Source of the DNA: Alkaliphilus sp. NP8
Lineage (GTDB): Bacteria > Bacillota > Clostridia > Peptostreptococcales > Natronincolaceae
Assembly: GCA_015978205.1 (NCBI GenBank)
Contig: JADWMM010000002.1
Location: forward strand, 62,001 to 126,000
Reading direction: 5' to 3'
Length of the DNA: 64,000 nucleotides
Of the stretch, positions 53,362 through 63,205 are shown piece after piece. The translations under genes and the position numbers were made by a program. How positions within the stretch are numbered: position 1 is the first letter of the stretch; each line of letters begins with the position of its first letter. Below the pieces are notes generated by a model. It ran no database searches and had not been told where the DNA came from. It saw only the letters and a list, made by a program, of their open reading frames with translations.

Positions 53362-55587
53362 CTATCCTACTATTTCTAAATTCATAAATGTTGACGAAAT
53401 CTTTTTAATACCTGCATTTGGAAAAGCTATAGTAAGCATTTCTCCTGAAACTGACACTACAGTTCCTACACCGAATTTTGGATGCTTAATTTTGCTTCCT
53501 GATTTCACATCTTTTAAGTTACTAGACTCTGCAGAGTTTTTCTTTTCATGCATCATAGCACCAGTAAAAAGTGGTGAAGTTCTCATTTTTCTTAAGTCTT
53601 TTTTTCTATTAAAAGGCTTATCTATTTTAATAAGTTTTTCTGGAATTTCGCTCATAAATCTAGATATAGCGTTTGAGTTTGTTCTTCCGTATAATGTTCT
53701 AGATATTGCATGGCTCATATATAATTTTTCTCTGGCTCTAGTAATACCTACATAACATAATCTTCGCTCTTCTTCTTCATTATTTTCCTGAAGTGACATA
53801 GATGACGGAAATATACCTTCTTCCATTCCAGGTATAAATACTACTGGAAACTCTAGTCCTTTAGCACTATGTAGTGTCATTAAAACTACTGCATTTTCTT
53901 CGTCATCATCTTCATCCATATTAGTTTCAAGAGAAGTTCTTGCTAAGAACTCTTCTAATGTTTTTACTTCTGCATTTTCATCGAAATCTTTCGTTAAAGA
54001 TAAAAACTCTTCCAAGTTTTCTATTCTACTTTCAGCTTCTATTTTTTCTTCAGATCTTAATACTTCTATATATCCAGTTCCTTCATATATTTCCTTTACT
54101 ATATCTGTAACAGACATTTCATTTCGTTTTTCTCTTAATGACATTATTAAATTTGTAAATTTACCAGTCTGTACCTTAACTCTAGTAGACTGATTAGTCA
54201 TTTTGTCCACATCTAAAAGTGCACTAAAGAAACTTTCTCCACTTACATCTGCATATGAATCAAACTTTTCCATGCTTTTTAGTCCAATACCTCTTTTAGG
54301 TACATTAATAACTCGTTTAACACTTACATCATCTATTGGATTTTCGATTATCCTTAAATAAGCCAAAATATCTTTTATTTCTTTTCTATCGTAGAAACGA
54401 GTACCACTATAAATCTTATAAGGTATTCCTCTTTTCATTAGCATTTCCTCTAATGAACGAGATTGAGCATTTGTTCTATACAGCACTGCAAAATCTGAAA
54501 AAGATCTATTTTCTTCATCATTAAGCTTTTCTATAGTAGATGCTACAAAGCTAGCTTCATCATATTCATTATTTGCACGATAATATTGTATAATTTCTCC
54601 ATCATTATTATCTGTCCATAGTTTTTTTGTTTTTCTATCTGTATTATTAGCTACTACTACATTGGCAGCATCTAAAATACTTTTAGTAGAACGATAATTT
54701 TGTTCTAGTTTTATAACCTGTGTATTTGGAAAATCCTTTTCAAATCCTAATATATTCCTTATATCTGCACCTCTCCAGCCATATATAGACTGATCATCAT
54801 CTCCAACAACACATAAATTTTCATGACTTTTGGCTAATATACTTATTAAAGTATACTGAGCCATATTAGTGTCCTGAAACTCATCTACTAATATGTATTT
54901 AAATTTATTTTGATAATACTTTAAAACTGTAGGGTTGGTTTGGAAAAGCTGAACAGTTTTCATAATCAAGTCGTCAAAATCTAGTGCATTATTACTTCTT
55001 AGCTTGTCCTGATACATTCTATATAATTCTGCAATTTTTTGATTTTTAAAATCACTTCCATATTCTGCTATATATTCACTTGGGCCGATTAACTGATCCT
55101 TAGCCCTGCCTATTGCATTTAAAACCGATCTAGGCTGGAACATTTTTTCATCTAAATTTAATCTCTTTAAACATTCCTTCATAAGAACCTGTTGGTCTGT
55201 AGTATCATATATAACAAAGTTTTTGTTATACCCTAGCTTGTCTATTTCCATACGTAAAATACGTACACAGGAAGAGTGAAAAGTACTTACCCATAGATCT
55301 CTATAGTTATCTTCTAGAAGCTGACCTACTCTTTCCTTCATTTCTTTTGCTGCTTTGTTAGTAAATGTAATTGCTAAAACATTATATGGAGACACTTCTT
55401 TTTCCTCCACTAAATAAGCTATACGATGTGTAAGTACACGTGTTTTTCCTGAGCCAGCTCCAGCTAAAACTAAGACTGGTCCTTCTGTAGTGAGTACGGC
55501 TTTTTTTTGCATTGGATTTAAACTATTATATCTGGATTCATTTTTTACTATATTTCCGTTCTGACCTAAATTTTCTTCATTACTCAT
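53362..55587 (-). CDS. pcrA: ATP-dependent DNA helicase PcrA (UvrD family)
   Basis: The 741-residue superfamily 1 helicase has all motifs: Q-motif LNPMQKKAV, Walker A LAGAGSGKTRVLTHR, Ia ITFTNKAAKEMKERV, II LVDEFQDTN, III VGDDDQSIYGWRGAD, IV LEQNYRST, V VLMTLHSAKGLEFPVVF and VI YVGITRAREKLY. The C-terminal 90 residues carry the PcrA-type Tudor-like tail (KHPKFGVGTVVSVSG) that contacts RNA polymerase. It works in rolling-circle replication, repair and removal of recombination intermediates. First gene of the pcrA-ligA pair. Confidence 0.98.
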   Translation of the reverse strand: MSNEENLGQNGNIVKNESRYNSLNPMQKKAVLTTEGPVLVLAGAGSGKTRVLTHRIAYLVEEKEVSPYNVLAITFTNKAAKEMKERVGQLLEDNYRDLWVSTFHSSCVRILRMEIDKLGYNKNFVIYDTTDQQVLMKECLKRLNLDEKMFQPRSVLNAIGRAKDQLIGPSEYIAEYGSDFKNQKIAELYRMYQDKLRSNNALDFDDLIMKTVQLFQTNPTVLKYYQNKFKYILVDEFQDTNMAQYTLISILAKSHENLCVVGDDDQSIYGWRGADIRNILGFEKDFPNTQVIKLEQNYRSTKSILDAANVVVANNTDRKTKKLWTDNNDGEIIQYYRANNEYDEASFVASTIEKLNDEENRSFSDFAVLYRTNAQSRSLEEMLMKRGIPYKIYSGTRFYDRKEIKDILAYLRIIENPIDDVSVKRVINVPKRGIGLKSMEKFDSYADVSGESFFSALLDVDKMTNQSTRVKVQTGKFTNLIMSLREKRNEMSVTDIVKEIYEGTGYIEVLRSEEKIEAESRIENLEEFLSLTKDFDENAEVKTLEEFLARTSLETNMDEDDDEENAVVLMTLHSAKGLEFPVVFIPGMEEGIFPSSMSLQENNEEEERRLCYVGITRAREKLYMSHAISRTLYGRTNSNAISRFMSEIPEKLIKIDKPFNRKKDLRKMRTSPLFTGAMMHEKKNSAESSNLKDVKSGSKIKHPKFGVGTVVSVSGEMLTIAFPNAGIKKISSTFMNLEIVG

Positions 55588-55760
55588 AATTATTTCACCC
55601 TTTACGTAAATATATATCTTTCATTTGATATAGTAAAAAATACTAATCAAATACCTAACTTTACTAGTTATTTCTTTTCTAAATTAGTATACCATATTTA
55701 AGTGTTTAATTCGAAGTTCTGTTTAACATCTATTTACTATAACAAAAGATTCTATGCATA

Positions 55761-55797
55761 AAAATAAGCATCCATTTTTGTTTAGGATGCTTATTTT
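55761..55797 (-). terminator. Terminator after tatA
   Basis: AAAATAAGCATCC and GGATGCTTATTTT form a 13-bp stem with T5 on the minus strand; also T-rich on the plus strand. Confidence 0.85.
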
Positions 55798-55805
55798 TAT
55801 TATTA

Positions 55806-56015
55806 CTATTTGTCTTCTTTTTCTTCGTCTTTGTTTTGTTTTTCATCACTATCTTCTTCTTTTATGTCTTCTGTTATTTTATTAGCATGAGACTTAAATT
55901 CATTTAATCCTCTACCTAATGCCTTACCAAGTTCTGGTAACTTAGCAGGACCAAAAATAACAAGGGCAATTATAAGAATTAAGACAAGTTCTGAAGTTCC
56001 AAGTCTTCCGAACAT
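55806..56015 (-). CDS. tatA: Twin-arginine translocase subunit TatA
   Basis: The 69-residue protein has the TatA plan: short MFGRLGTSE lead, membrane helix [12 protein letters not shown], the [20 protein letters not shown] hinge plus amphipathic helix, and a highly acidic/basic tail. It oligomerises to form the pore for folded, twin-arginine-tagged proteins such as the two molybdoenzymes at the start of the window. AAAGGAGGGG precedes the ATG. No tatC is visible nearby. Its start is nearly identical to the tatA remnant at 6697-6777. Confidence 0.95.
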   Translation of the reverse strand: MFGRLGTSELVLILIIALVIFGPAKLPELGKALGRGLNEFKSHANKITEDIKEEDSDEKQNKDEEKEDK

Positions 56016-56284
56016 AAAACCCCTCCTTTATACTGTAGTTTCTGTTATATCAAACCATAAAAATTAAAATAAAATTACATTATTAACTTAAAAATTAACA
56101 TAGATATAAACATATTTTTATACCATATTTGCAATACTTATGTATTAATAATAACACATATATTAATTTTATAAAAGAGTTTTTCGTTAATTTAATAACA
56201 CTTTTTATTATCCAATAATTTTTATCCATATTTGAAAAATATTTACAAATATAAATTCTGGTTCAATTACACTATATAAAGTAA

Positions 56285-56328
56285 AAAATAGTTTTTATTA
56301 AAATATATATTTTAATAAAAACTATTTT
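56285..56328 (-). terminator. Terminator after brnQ
   Basis: A long AT palindrome (AAAATAGTTTTTATTAAAAT and complement) follows the brnQ stop by 30 bp, ending in a T run. The rest of 56016-56284 is AT-rich upstream sequence of tatA without a recognisable element. Confidence 0.7.
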
Positions 56329-56357
56329 GCATTTTAAAATTTAATTTCTATTTTAAA

Positions 56358-57665
56358 TTATTTTTCTGAATAAACTGGTTTTCCTAAAAGCTCTAAAGCT
56401 TTTAAAAATGTCATTAATATTCCTCCTACTACTATAGTAGGTACTACCCATGCAAAACCTTGATTTGCCAATGGTAATGCAGCTAATAATTTATCTATAC
56501 CTGGTATTGGAATATTATATCCAACGAAAACTTCCATTATACTTATTGCTAATGCCGTATATACAACACCTGAATATACTACATGATGTTTTATATATTT
56601 ATCTAAGAAATTTACTAGTACTAATGCAATAACAACTGGATAAATAACTACTAATAAAGGTTCCGCTAAACTTGTAATCTGGTCTACTCCTGCATTGGAA
56701 ATTACCATACTTATTACAGCTGTAGCAATACAAACAAATTTATAACTTAATTTACCTTTGGTTAATTTGCTAAAGTACTCTCCTGTTGCAGCTGTTAATC
56801 CTATAGATGTTGTTAAACATGCAAGTCCTACAGCTACTCCTAACAATACTTGTCCAACAGTTCCTAGTATTTGCTCTGTTATTCCCATAATTAATTGAGT
56901 TCTAGATAACTCCATGGAAAAACCACTTGCTGTTGCTCCTAAGTATGCTAGTCCACCATAAACTACTCCTAATCCTATAATAGCAACTATACCTGCTTTA
57001 ATAGTTAAACTTGCTACATCTTTTGTATCTTTATACCCTTTAGCTTTAATAGAAGATACAACAACTGCTCCTAATATAGTTGCTGCTAATGCATCCATAG
57101 TTTGGTAGCCTTCTTTAAAACCGCTAGCAAATGGTGCTTCAATTTGGCTTGCTTCGATTATACCTATAGGAGATATAATACCTTTAACAATAATTATTAA
57201 TAAAGTTATAAATAATGCCGGAGTTAATATTTTACCTATATTATCAATAATCGAACTAGGCTTTAATGTAAATAGTAAAACTATTGCAAAGAAGATTATA
57301 GAAAATACAACACTATTCATATTTGGAAAAAATGGAAGTACTCCCATCTCAAAAGTTGTGGCACTAGTTCTTGGAATAGCTAAAAATGGTCCTATAGCTA
57401 ATGTTACAATAACTGTGATTACTATACCAAAACTTCTATTTACTTTTGAACCTAGTACTTCTAAGTTACCACCAAATTTAGCAACAGCTATAATTCCGAT
57501 AAGTGGTAAACCTACTCCTGTTAAAAGAAAACCAGTGATTGATGATAATACATCTACACCAGCCTGTTGTCCTAGTGTGGGGGGGAAAATTAAGTTCCCA
57601 GCTCCAAAAAACATTGCAAATAATGCAAATCCTACTACTAAAATGTCTTGCGTCTTTTTGTTCAT
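56358..57665 (-). CDS. brnQ: Branched-chain amino acid transporter BrnQ
   Basis: The 435-residue carrier has about twelve membrane segments and the LIVCS family signature: FALFAMFFGAGNLIFPPTLGQQAG at the N-terminus (here split as FFGAGNLIFPP), GPFLAIPRTSATTFEMGV and SIKAKGYKD. It imports leucine, isoleucine and valine with sodium or protons. AAAGGAGTGACAAA precedes the ATG. It is monocistronic. I found no T-box or other riboswitch in the 57666-57929 leader. Confidence 0.95.
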   Translation of the reverse strand: MNKKTQDILVVGFALFAMFFGAGNLIFPPTLGQQAGVDVLSSITGFLLTGVGLPLIGIIAVAKFGGNLEVLGSKVNRSFGIVITVIVTLAIGPFLAIPRTSATTFEMGVLPFFPNMNSVVFSIIFFAIVLLFTLKPSSIIDNIGKILTPALFITLLIIIVKGIISPIGIIEASQIEAPFASGFKEGYQTMDALAATILGAVVVSSIKAKGYKDTKDVASLTIKAGIVAIIGLGVVYGGLAYLGATASGFSMELSRTQLIMGITEQILGTVGQVLLGVAVGLACLTTSIGLTAATGEYFSKLTKGKLSYKFVCIATAVISMVISNAGVDQITSLAEPLLVVIYPVVIALVLVNFLDKYIKHHVVYSGVVYTALAISIMEVFVGYNIPIPGIDKLLAALPLANQGFAWVVPTIVVGGILMTFLKALELLGKPVYSEK

Positions 57666-57929
57666 TTTGTCACTCCTTTGTTAAAGTTGAGGAAATATTA
57701 TGTCAATTAGCTTTTTGACTTTAATTATTATATCACTAATGTTTAAATTATTAAACCCATTGAAAAATAGTCGAAACAAGAAGAATAATTAGAATTTTAC
57801 CATGATTTTTAATATATTTTATTGTGAGTATAGAGTTTATTTTTAAAAAAATCGCATAATTATAGTTAAATTTTTAACTTTTTTTAGAATATTGTTAGTT
57901 ATTGACAATATATAATATTTCAGAAAAAT

Positions 57930-57959
57930 AACAACAAGAGGATTAATCCTCTTGTTGTT
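57930..57959 (-). terminator. Terminator after small membrane paralogue 2
   Basis: AACAACAAGAGGATT and its complement form a 15-bp perfect palindrome followed on the minus strand by ATTTTTCTG. Confidence 0.8.
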
Positions 57960-57978
57960 GTGAATCCATGCTATTTAA

Positions 57979-58185
57979 TTAAATTCTCCAGATTCCTGAT
58001 CCACCAAATAATAAAACTAATAGTAAGAAGAAGAATAGTAACTCATCACCATTATCAGCGCCAAATATGCCACAGTTACAGAATATAATAACTAGTAGTA
58101 AGAAAAAGAATAATAAACTACTTTCTCCTCCAAAGAAATTTCCTAGTCCACCTAGTATTCCTTTACTTTTTACAGCTTCACTCAT
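57979..58185 (-). CDS. Small membrane protein with two LLFFFLLLV segments (paralogue 2)
   Basis: ATG at 58185 has GGTAGGTG 6 nt upstream. The 68-residue product has a Gly-rich lead (GILGGLGNFFGGE), two hydrophobic segments (SLLFFFLLLVIIFCNCGIF and ELLFFFLLLVLLFGG) and ends SGIWRI. The plan and many residues are shared with the protein at 46934-47110. No function is known to me; the repeated segments suggest a helical hairpin that oligomerises in a membrane. Confidence 0.8.
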   Translation of the reverse strand: MSEAVKSKGILGGLGNFFGGESSLLFFFLLLVIIFCNCGIFGADNGDELLFFFLLLVLLFGGSGIWRI

Positions 58186-58283
58186 ATATAACACCTACCC
58201 TTTCTTTTTGAATTGTTTTGTTTCTCACTTTATATTATGAAAATATAAGAATTTTGTGCATTTTTACCATTTCAAAAATAAAA

Positions 58284-58318
58284 AAAGAATATATTATTAA
58301 AGATATAATATATTCTTT
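58284..58318 (-). terminator. Terminator after the Rossmann-MCP gene
   Basis: AGAATATATTAT and ATAATATATTCT form the stem, followed on the minus strand by TTTTTTATTTTTG. Confidence 0.75.
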
Positions 58319-58354
58319 CTTTCGCTACTTAATATTCCAAATTAATATTACCTT

Positions 58355-59149
58355 TTATTCTTTTACAGAAGCTGCAAGTTCTGCCACAGCTGTTTCTAAC
58401 TCTGTTCCCGCTTTCTGTTGATTTTGAGATATAGTATCTAAATCTTGAATTTCTGTACTAATTGTAAATACTTCATCTTTAATTTTACTTAATATTTCTG
58501 CTATCTGCTTTGTAAAATCTTCACTATTAGTAGCTAATTTTTGTACTTCTTTAGCAACAATAGCAAATCCACTTCCATGTTCTCCCGCTCTTGCAGCTTC
58601 TATCGAAGCATTTAATCCTAGTATATTAGTTTGTTGAGTTATTTTATTTATAAATTGAATGATTTTATCCGTTTCTTTAACATGATCGATAGTTCTATTT
58701 GCAAATTCATTTAATGTATTACTAAGATCGTTAGTTTTTTCAATACTATCGTGCATTTGACTTACACTATCTTCAGTTATAGCACTTATATTCCTTATTT
58801 CTTTCATTTGCAATTCTAGCTTCTCATTTAACTTTTCTTCAGTATTAACAAGCATAACCATTAGTTTCGCTGCCTCACTACAGACAACTTTTGCTCCATG
58901 AACATTATAAGATTCTATTTGCTCTGCTACATTACTATTCCCAGTTACTTCAATTACTAAGTCAGACTTTTTCGATAATAATTCTTGAATACTAATAGTA
59001 TTATATATATTTAGCTCTTTTGCTAATTGCATTCCTGGAGCTTCCTCATTTAAATCTACTATACCTAAAATCTCAACATCTTCCATTTTTATAAGTGTTT
59101 TTAATATTGACTTTCCACCTTGACCGCCGCCAATAATTGATACTATCAT
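58355..59149 (-). CDS. Soluble Rossmann-fold/MCP signalling-domain fusion
   Basis: ATG at 59149 has GGAGGATGATTTT upstream; the ATG at 59164 lies before that site. The 264-residue protein starts with a nucleotide-binding motif [16 protein letters not shown] and continues with [12 protein letters not shown] and DLVIEVTGN, as in the NAD-binding domain of homoserine/diaminopimelate-type dehydrogenases. From about residue 125 a helical chemoreceptor module follows, containing the hairpin tip region [32 protein letters not shown]. There are no membrane segments. The fusion suggests a cytoplasmic receptor that reports dinucleotide or redox state to CheA/CheW; that role is inferred. Confidence 0.85.
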   Translation of the reverse strand: MIVSIIGGGQGGKSILKTLIKMEDVEILGIVDLNEEAPGMQLAKELNIYNTISIQELLSKKSDLVIEVTGNSNVAEQIESYNVHGAKVVCSEAAKLMVMLVNTEEKLNEKLELQMKEIRNISAITEDSVSQMHDSIEKTNDLSNTLNEFANRTIDHVKETDKIIQFINKITQQTNILGLNASIEAARAGEHGSGFAIVAKEVQKLATNSEDFTKQIAEILSKIKDEVFTISTEIQDLDTISQNQQKAGTELETAVAELAASVKE

Positions 59150-59406
59150 AAAATCATCCTCCATTTATTATTATTAAAAAATTCAAATATTATTATATAT
59201 AAATACTCAATTTATGAATTTACATTAAGCTTTATATAGTTATAACAATAGCAATTTTTATAACTTTAATTACCCACCAATCCTTATTAAAATCATTAGA
59301 CATTTTTCTCTAAAATCCTCTATTTTTTCAAAAATTTTCATTTTTATTTTAAAAAAATTTACACATACTATATATGAGTAATTAAATATAAAAGGGATGT
59401 GTTAAA

Positions 59407-59613
59407 ATGGATAAAAGAAAATACTATAATAACCCTAAAGATTTAATTAACGAAACTTATAATGCAGATGCATTTCCTGTAATAGAGAAAAGAATAAATC
59501 CTTTAGTAATGCCTCTAAGCATGGTAAAGGATTTAGATGCTTACGATTCTAGACATTTCTATGATGAATCTTGGGATAAAATAATTAATGAGAAAAACTC
59601 AAGTATTCATTAA
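59407..59613 (+). CDS. Small hypothetical protein, 68 residues
   Basis: ATG at 59407, preceded by AAAAGGGATGTG. The product is charged and Asn/Tyr-rich (YYNNPKDLINETYNADAFP, DLDAYDSRHFYDESWDKI) with no signal or membrane segment and no Cys. A strong terminator lies 18 bp after the stop. I recognise no family. It could be a spore small protein by size and solubility, but nothing specific shows that. Confidence 0.7.
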   Translation: MDKRKYYNNPKDLINETYNADAFPVIEKRINPLVMPLSMVKDLDAYDSRHFYDESWDKIINEKNSSIH

Positions 59614-59630
59614 AGTATAATTTATGTATA

Positions 59631-59660
59631 AAAAAAGCCCTCAAATTTGAGGGTTTTTTT
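59631..59660. terminator. Bidirectional terminator between the small gene and purD
   Basis: AAAAAAGCCCTCAAA and TTTGAGGGTTTTTTT: a compact GC-rich stem with T7/T6 on both strands. Confidence 0.9.
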
Positions 59661-60912
59661 ACTTTAATCCTATATCTTTACGATAAAAACTTTCATTAAA
59701 TTGTATTTTATCTATATTTTCATATACTTTTTTTCTAGCATCTATTGTATTTTTCCCAATACCTACAACCCCTATTACTCTTCCACCGTTAGTCACAATT
59801 TTATTTTCTTCTTCAGCTGTACCTGAATGAAATACTAACAAATCATTATCTATATTGTCTAAACCTTCAATCGCAATTCCTTTTTTATATTTATCAGGAT
59901 ATCCACCTGAAGCTAATATTACACATACAGCATGATTTTTACTCCATTTAATATCTATATCATTTAATTTCTCATCTACTATATGTTCAAATATTTTTAT
60001 TAAATCAGTTTCTAATCTAGGTAATACTACTTGAGTTTCTGGATCTCCAAACCTGACATTATATTCTAAAACCTTAGGCCCATTCTTTGTAATCATAAGA
60101 CCTATAAAAATTATCCCCTTATAATCCATATTTTCTTTTTTTATGCCTTCTAGTGTAGGTTCTAATATTTCCACTTCTACTTTGTCCGTTATTTCTTCTG
60201 TATATATATAATTAGGTGAGTAAGTTCCCATTCCTCCCGTATTAGGGCCTTCATCATTATCAAAAGCTCTTTTATGATCCTGACTGTTTACCATAGGTAC
60301 TATTGTTTCCCCATCTGTAAAGCATAATATGGAGGTTTCTACACCTTCTAAAAATTCTTCTATTACTATTTTATTTCCTGCATCCCCTAATTTTCTATCA
60401 TTTAATAACTCTTTAATAGTGCTTAATGATTCATTTTTATTTTGACAGATAAATACTCCTTTGCCTGCAGCCAGTCCGTCTGCCTTTATTACTACTGGAT
60501 AAGAATATTTTTCTATAGCTAATTCTGCATCTTTAAAAGTTTTTACTTCATCGTATTTAGCTGTAGGAATATTATATTTCTTCATAAAATTTTTAGCAAA
60601 GGATTTACTACCTTCTAGCTGTGCTGCATGTTTTGCAGGTCCTATAATTTTCAAGTTATTTTCCTTAAATGTATCAACTATACCTTCTACTAAGGGAGCT
60701 TCCGGTCCTACTATAGTTAAGTCTATATTATTGTTCTTACAAAATTCTATAAGCTTGTCTATATTATTATAAGAAATATCTATATTTTTAGCGATTTTAC
60801 CTATACCTGCATTTCCAGGAGCACAGAATATTTCATCTACTAAAGAACTTTGATTTAACTTCCATATTAAAGCATGCTCTCTACCACCACTACCTATTAC
60901 TAGGATTTTCAT
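59659..60912 (-). CDS. purD: Phosphoribosylamine-glycine ligase PurD
   Basis: ATG at 60912 has GAGGTGAAAAT upstream, so the first eight residues of the longer frame are excluded (417 residues). ATP-grasp motifs: ILVIGSGGREHALIWKL, APGNAGIG, VVIKADGLAAGKGVFI, VEEFLEG-like IEEFLEGVE, DHKRAFDNDEGPNTGGMG and EYNVRFGDPETQ. It makes GAR from phosphoribosylamine, glycine and ATP in purine synthesis. Last gene of the purM-N-H-D cluster. Confidence 0.97.
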   Translation of the reverse strand: MKILVIGSGGREHALIWKLNQSSLVDEIFCAPGNAGIGKIAKNIDISYNNIDKLIEFCKNNNIDLTIVGPEAPLVEGIVDTFKENNLKIIGPAKHAAQLEGSKSFAKNFMKKYNIPTAKYDEVKTFKDAELAIEKYSYPVVIKADGLAAGKGVFICQNKNESLSTIKELLNDRKLGDAGNKIVIEEFLEGVETSILCFTDGETIVPMVNSQDHKRAFDNDEGPNTGGMGTYSPNYIYTEEITDKVEVEILEPTLEGIKKENMDYKGIIFIGLMITKNGPKVLEYNVRFGDPETQVVLPRLETDLIKIFEHIVDEKLNDIDIKWSKNHAVCVILASGGYPDKYKKGIAIEGLDNIDNDLLVFHSGTAEEENKIVTNGGRVIGVVGIGKNTIDARKKVYENIDKIQFNESFYRKDIGLK

Positions 60913-60993
60913 ATTTTCACCTCTTTTTTTAAACACTATATCTCTAAATAATTAATAAAATATAATTAATTTCACATTAAAAAATAATAAGTT

Positions 60994-62535
60994 TTAATGC
61001 TTAAAATGTCTAATTCCTGCAAACACCATAGAAATATCATGTTCATTACAAGCATCTATAGAGTCTTTATCTTTAATAGACCCTCCTGGTTGAATAATAG
61101 ATTTAACTCCTGCTTTTACTGCTTCATCTACACAGTCTCTAAATGGAAAGAAAGCGTCTGAAGCCATTACACTTCCCTCAAGAGAATGTTTGCTATTTCT
61201 AACTGAATTTTGAAGTGCCCATATTCTGCTAGTCTGTCCTGGACCTATTGCTAAAGTCTGTTTGTTTCTAACTAATACAATACCATTAGATTTAACATGT
61301 TTTACTATTTTAAATGCAAATATTAAATCTTCTTTTTCTTTTTTACTTGGTTGAGATTCTGTTACTACTTCCATTTGTTTTAATAATTGTTTATCCTCTT
61401 CTTGTACTAAAATACCACCTTGGACTTTTTTAATCTGTAATTTTTTATTATCATTTTTTAATATATTTTTTATTTTTATTAATCGAAGGTTTTTCTTTGT
61501 TTGCAATACCTTAAAAGCTTCTTCTTTAAAGTCTGGAGCTATAATTACTTCTAAGAAAATTTGACTCATATCTTCTGCCATATCTTTAGTAATAGGCTTA
61601 TTTGCTGCTACTATACCACCAAATATAGATACTGGATCTGATTCATAAGCCTTATACCAAGCTTCTTCAATATTTTCACCAGATGCTACACCACAAGGGT
61701 TAGTATGTTTTAAAGCAACTATTGTCGGTTCTTCAAATTCTTTTAATAATTCTAAAGCTCCGTTTGCATCATTTATATTGTTAAAAGATAATTCCTTACC
61801 TTGAAGCTGAACTCCATCTACTAAAGTCCCTTCATTTTTTCCTATTTCTTTATAAAAAGCAGCTTTTTGATGTGGATTTTCTCCATACCGTAAATATTGT
61901 ACTTTATCATAGCTCAATGTTAGATTTTTAGGAAAATTATTTTCTTCATTATTTTCTTTTCTTAAATAATTTGCTATTAAACTATCGTAATATGCAGTTT
62001 GCTCAAATACCTTTAACGCTAATTTACTTCTAGTTTCTATAGTTGTATTTTTATTATTAGATTCTATTTCACTAATAACTTTTTTATAATCATTTGAATC
62101 TATAACAACAGTTACATCTTTATAATTTTTAGCCGCCGCCCTTAACATTGTAGGGCCTCCAATATCTATATTTTCAATAGCATCCTCTAGTGTTACATTT
62201 TCTTTTAAAATAGTTTCTTTGAAAGGATACAGGTTAATTATAACTAAATCTATAGGATCTATATTAAGCTTTTCTATAGTTTCCATATGGTTAGCATTAT
62301 TTCTAATAGCTAAAATTCCACCATGAACATTTGGGTGTAATGTTTTTACTCTACCATCTAGACATTCTGGAAAATTTGTTACATGTGAAACATCCTTTAC
62401 ATCAATGCCTGCTTCTCTCAATAGTTTTGCTGTACCACCAGTGGAGATTATTTCTATATCCAAACTTACAAGCTTATTTGCTAATTCAACAATTCCTTCT
62501 TTGTTAGAAACACTTATCAACGCTCTTTTTATCAT
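60994..62535 (-). CDS. purH: Bifunctional AICAR transformylase/IMP cyclohydrolase PurH
   Basis: ATG at 62535 has GGGGTGATAAA upstream; the longer frame from 62580 overlaps purN and is not used. The 513-residue protein begins with the IMP cyclohydrolase (MGS-like) domain: [44 protein letters not shown]. It continues with the AICAR transformylase domain: [45 protein letters not shown] and [10 protein letters not shown]. It carries out the last two steps to IMP. Confidence 0.97.
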   Translation of the reverse strand: MIKRALISVSNKEGIVELANKLVSLDIEIISTGGTAKLLREAGIDVKDVSHVTNFPECLDGRVKTLHPNVHGGILAIRNNANHMETIEKLNIDPIDLVIINLYPFKETILKENVTLEDAIENIDIGGPTMLRAAAKNYKDVTVVIDSNDYKKVISEIESNNKNTTIETRSKLALKVFEQTAYYDSLIANYLRKENNEENNFPKNLTLSYDKVQYLRYGENPHQKAAFYKEIGKNEGTLVDGVQLQGKELSFNNINDANGALELLKEFEEPTIVALKHTNPCGVASGENIEEAWYKAYESDPVSIFGGIVAANKPITKDMAEDMSQIFLEVIIAPDFKEEAFKVLQTKKNLRLIKIKNILKNDNKKLQIKKVQGGILVQEEDKQLLKQMEVVTESQPSKKEKEDLIFAFKIVKHVKSNGIVLVRNKQTLAIGPGQTSRIWALQNSVRNSKHSLEGSVMASDAFFPFRDCVDEAVKAGVKSIIQPGGSIKDKDSIDACNEHDISMVFAGIRHFKH

Positions 62536-62572
62536 TTTATCACCCCGTAAATATTTATTAGGTATGGATAAT

Positions 62573-63205
62573 TTAAACATTTAGTATCTCAACCTTATTA
62601 TTTATAACTTTTAATTTATCATCAATAAACAACTTAACTGCTAATGGAAATATTTCATGTTCTACTTTTAATACCTTCTCAGATAAACTTTCTACTGTAT
62701 CATTTAAATCAACATTTACAGCTCTTTGAATAATTATAGGGCCTCCGTCCATTTCTTCATTAACAAAATGTACTGTTGCTCCTGTTATTTTAACTCCTCT
62801 TTCTACTACTGCTTTGTGAACTTTTTTACCGTAAAATCCTTTTCCACAAAAGCTAGGTACTAAGGATGGATGAATATTAATAATTTTATTTTCATATTTT
62901 TTTATAATAGTTATAGGAATAAAGGATAAATATCCTGCTAAAACTATTAAATCTGTATTTAATTCTTCTAAAAAACTAAACAATGATTTTTCATATTCTA
63001 ATTCTGATGAATATTGATTTCTATTAATAACTTTAGTTTTAATATTATGATTTTGGGCTCTAGTCAATCCATAAACATCTTCTTTATTAGAAATTACTGA
63101 TACTATTTCACCATTTATATCTTTATTATTGTGAATAGTATATATTAAAGACTGTAGGTTTGTACCTCCTCCAGAAATCATAACGATGATTTTTACTTTT
63201 TTCAT
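62573..63205 (-). CDS. purN: Phosphoribosylglycinamide formyltransferase PurN
   Basis: The 210-residue protein has PurN motifs: [14 protein letters not shown] (N-terminal binding loop), [29 protein letters not shown] (catalytic Asn/His region), [22 protein letters not shown] (catalytic Asp). It transfers formyl from 10-formyl-THF to GAR. Its ATG overlaps the purM stop by four bases; AAGGTGATTAT precedes it. Confidence 0.96.
   Translation of the reverse strand: MKKVKIIVMISGGGTNLQSLIYTIHNNKDINGEIVSVISNKEDVYGLTRAQNHNIKTKVINRNQYSSELEYEKSLFSFLEELNTDLIVLAGYLSFIPITIIKKYENKIINIHPSLVPSFCGKGFYGKKVHKAVVERGVKITGATVHFVNEEMDGGPIIIQRAVNVDLNDTVESLSEKVLKVEHEIFPLAVKLFIDDKLKVINNKVEILNV

Noticed and set aside
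57666..57929. T-box leader upstream of brnQ
   Set aside because: No T-box sequence (TGGNACCGCG-like) or specifier hairpin is seen.
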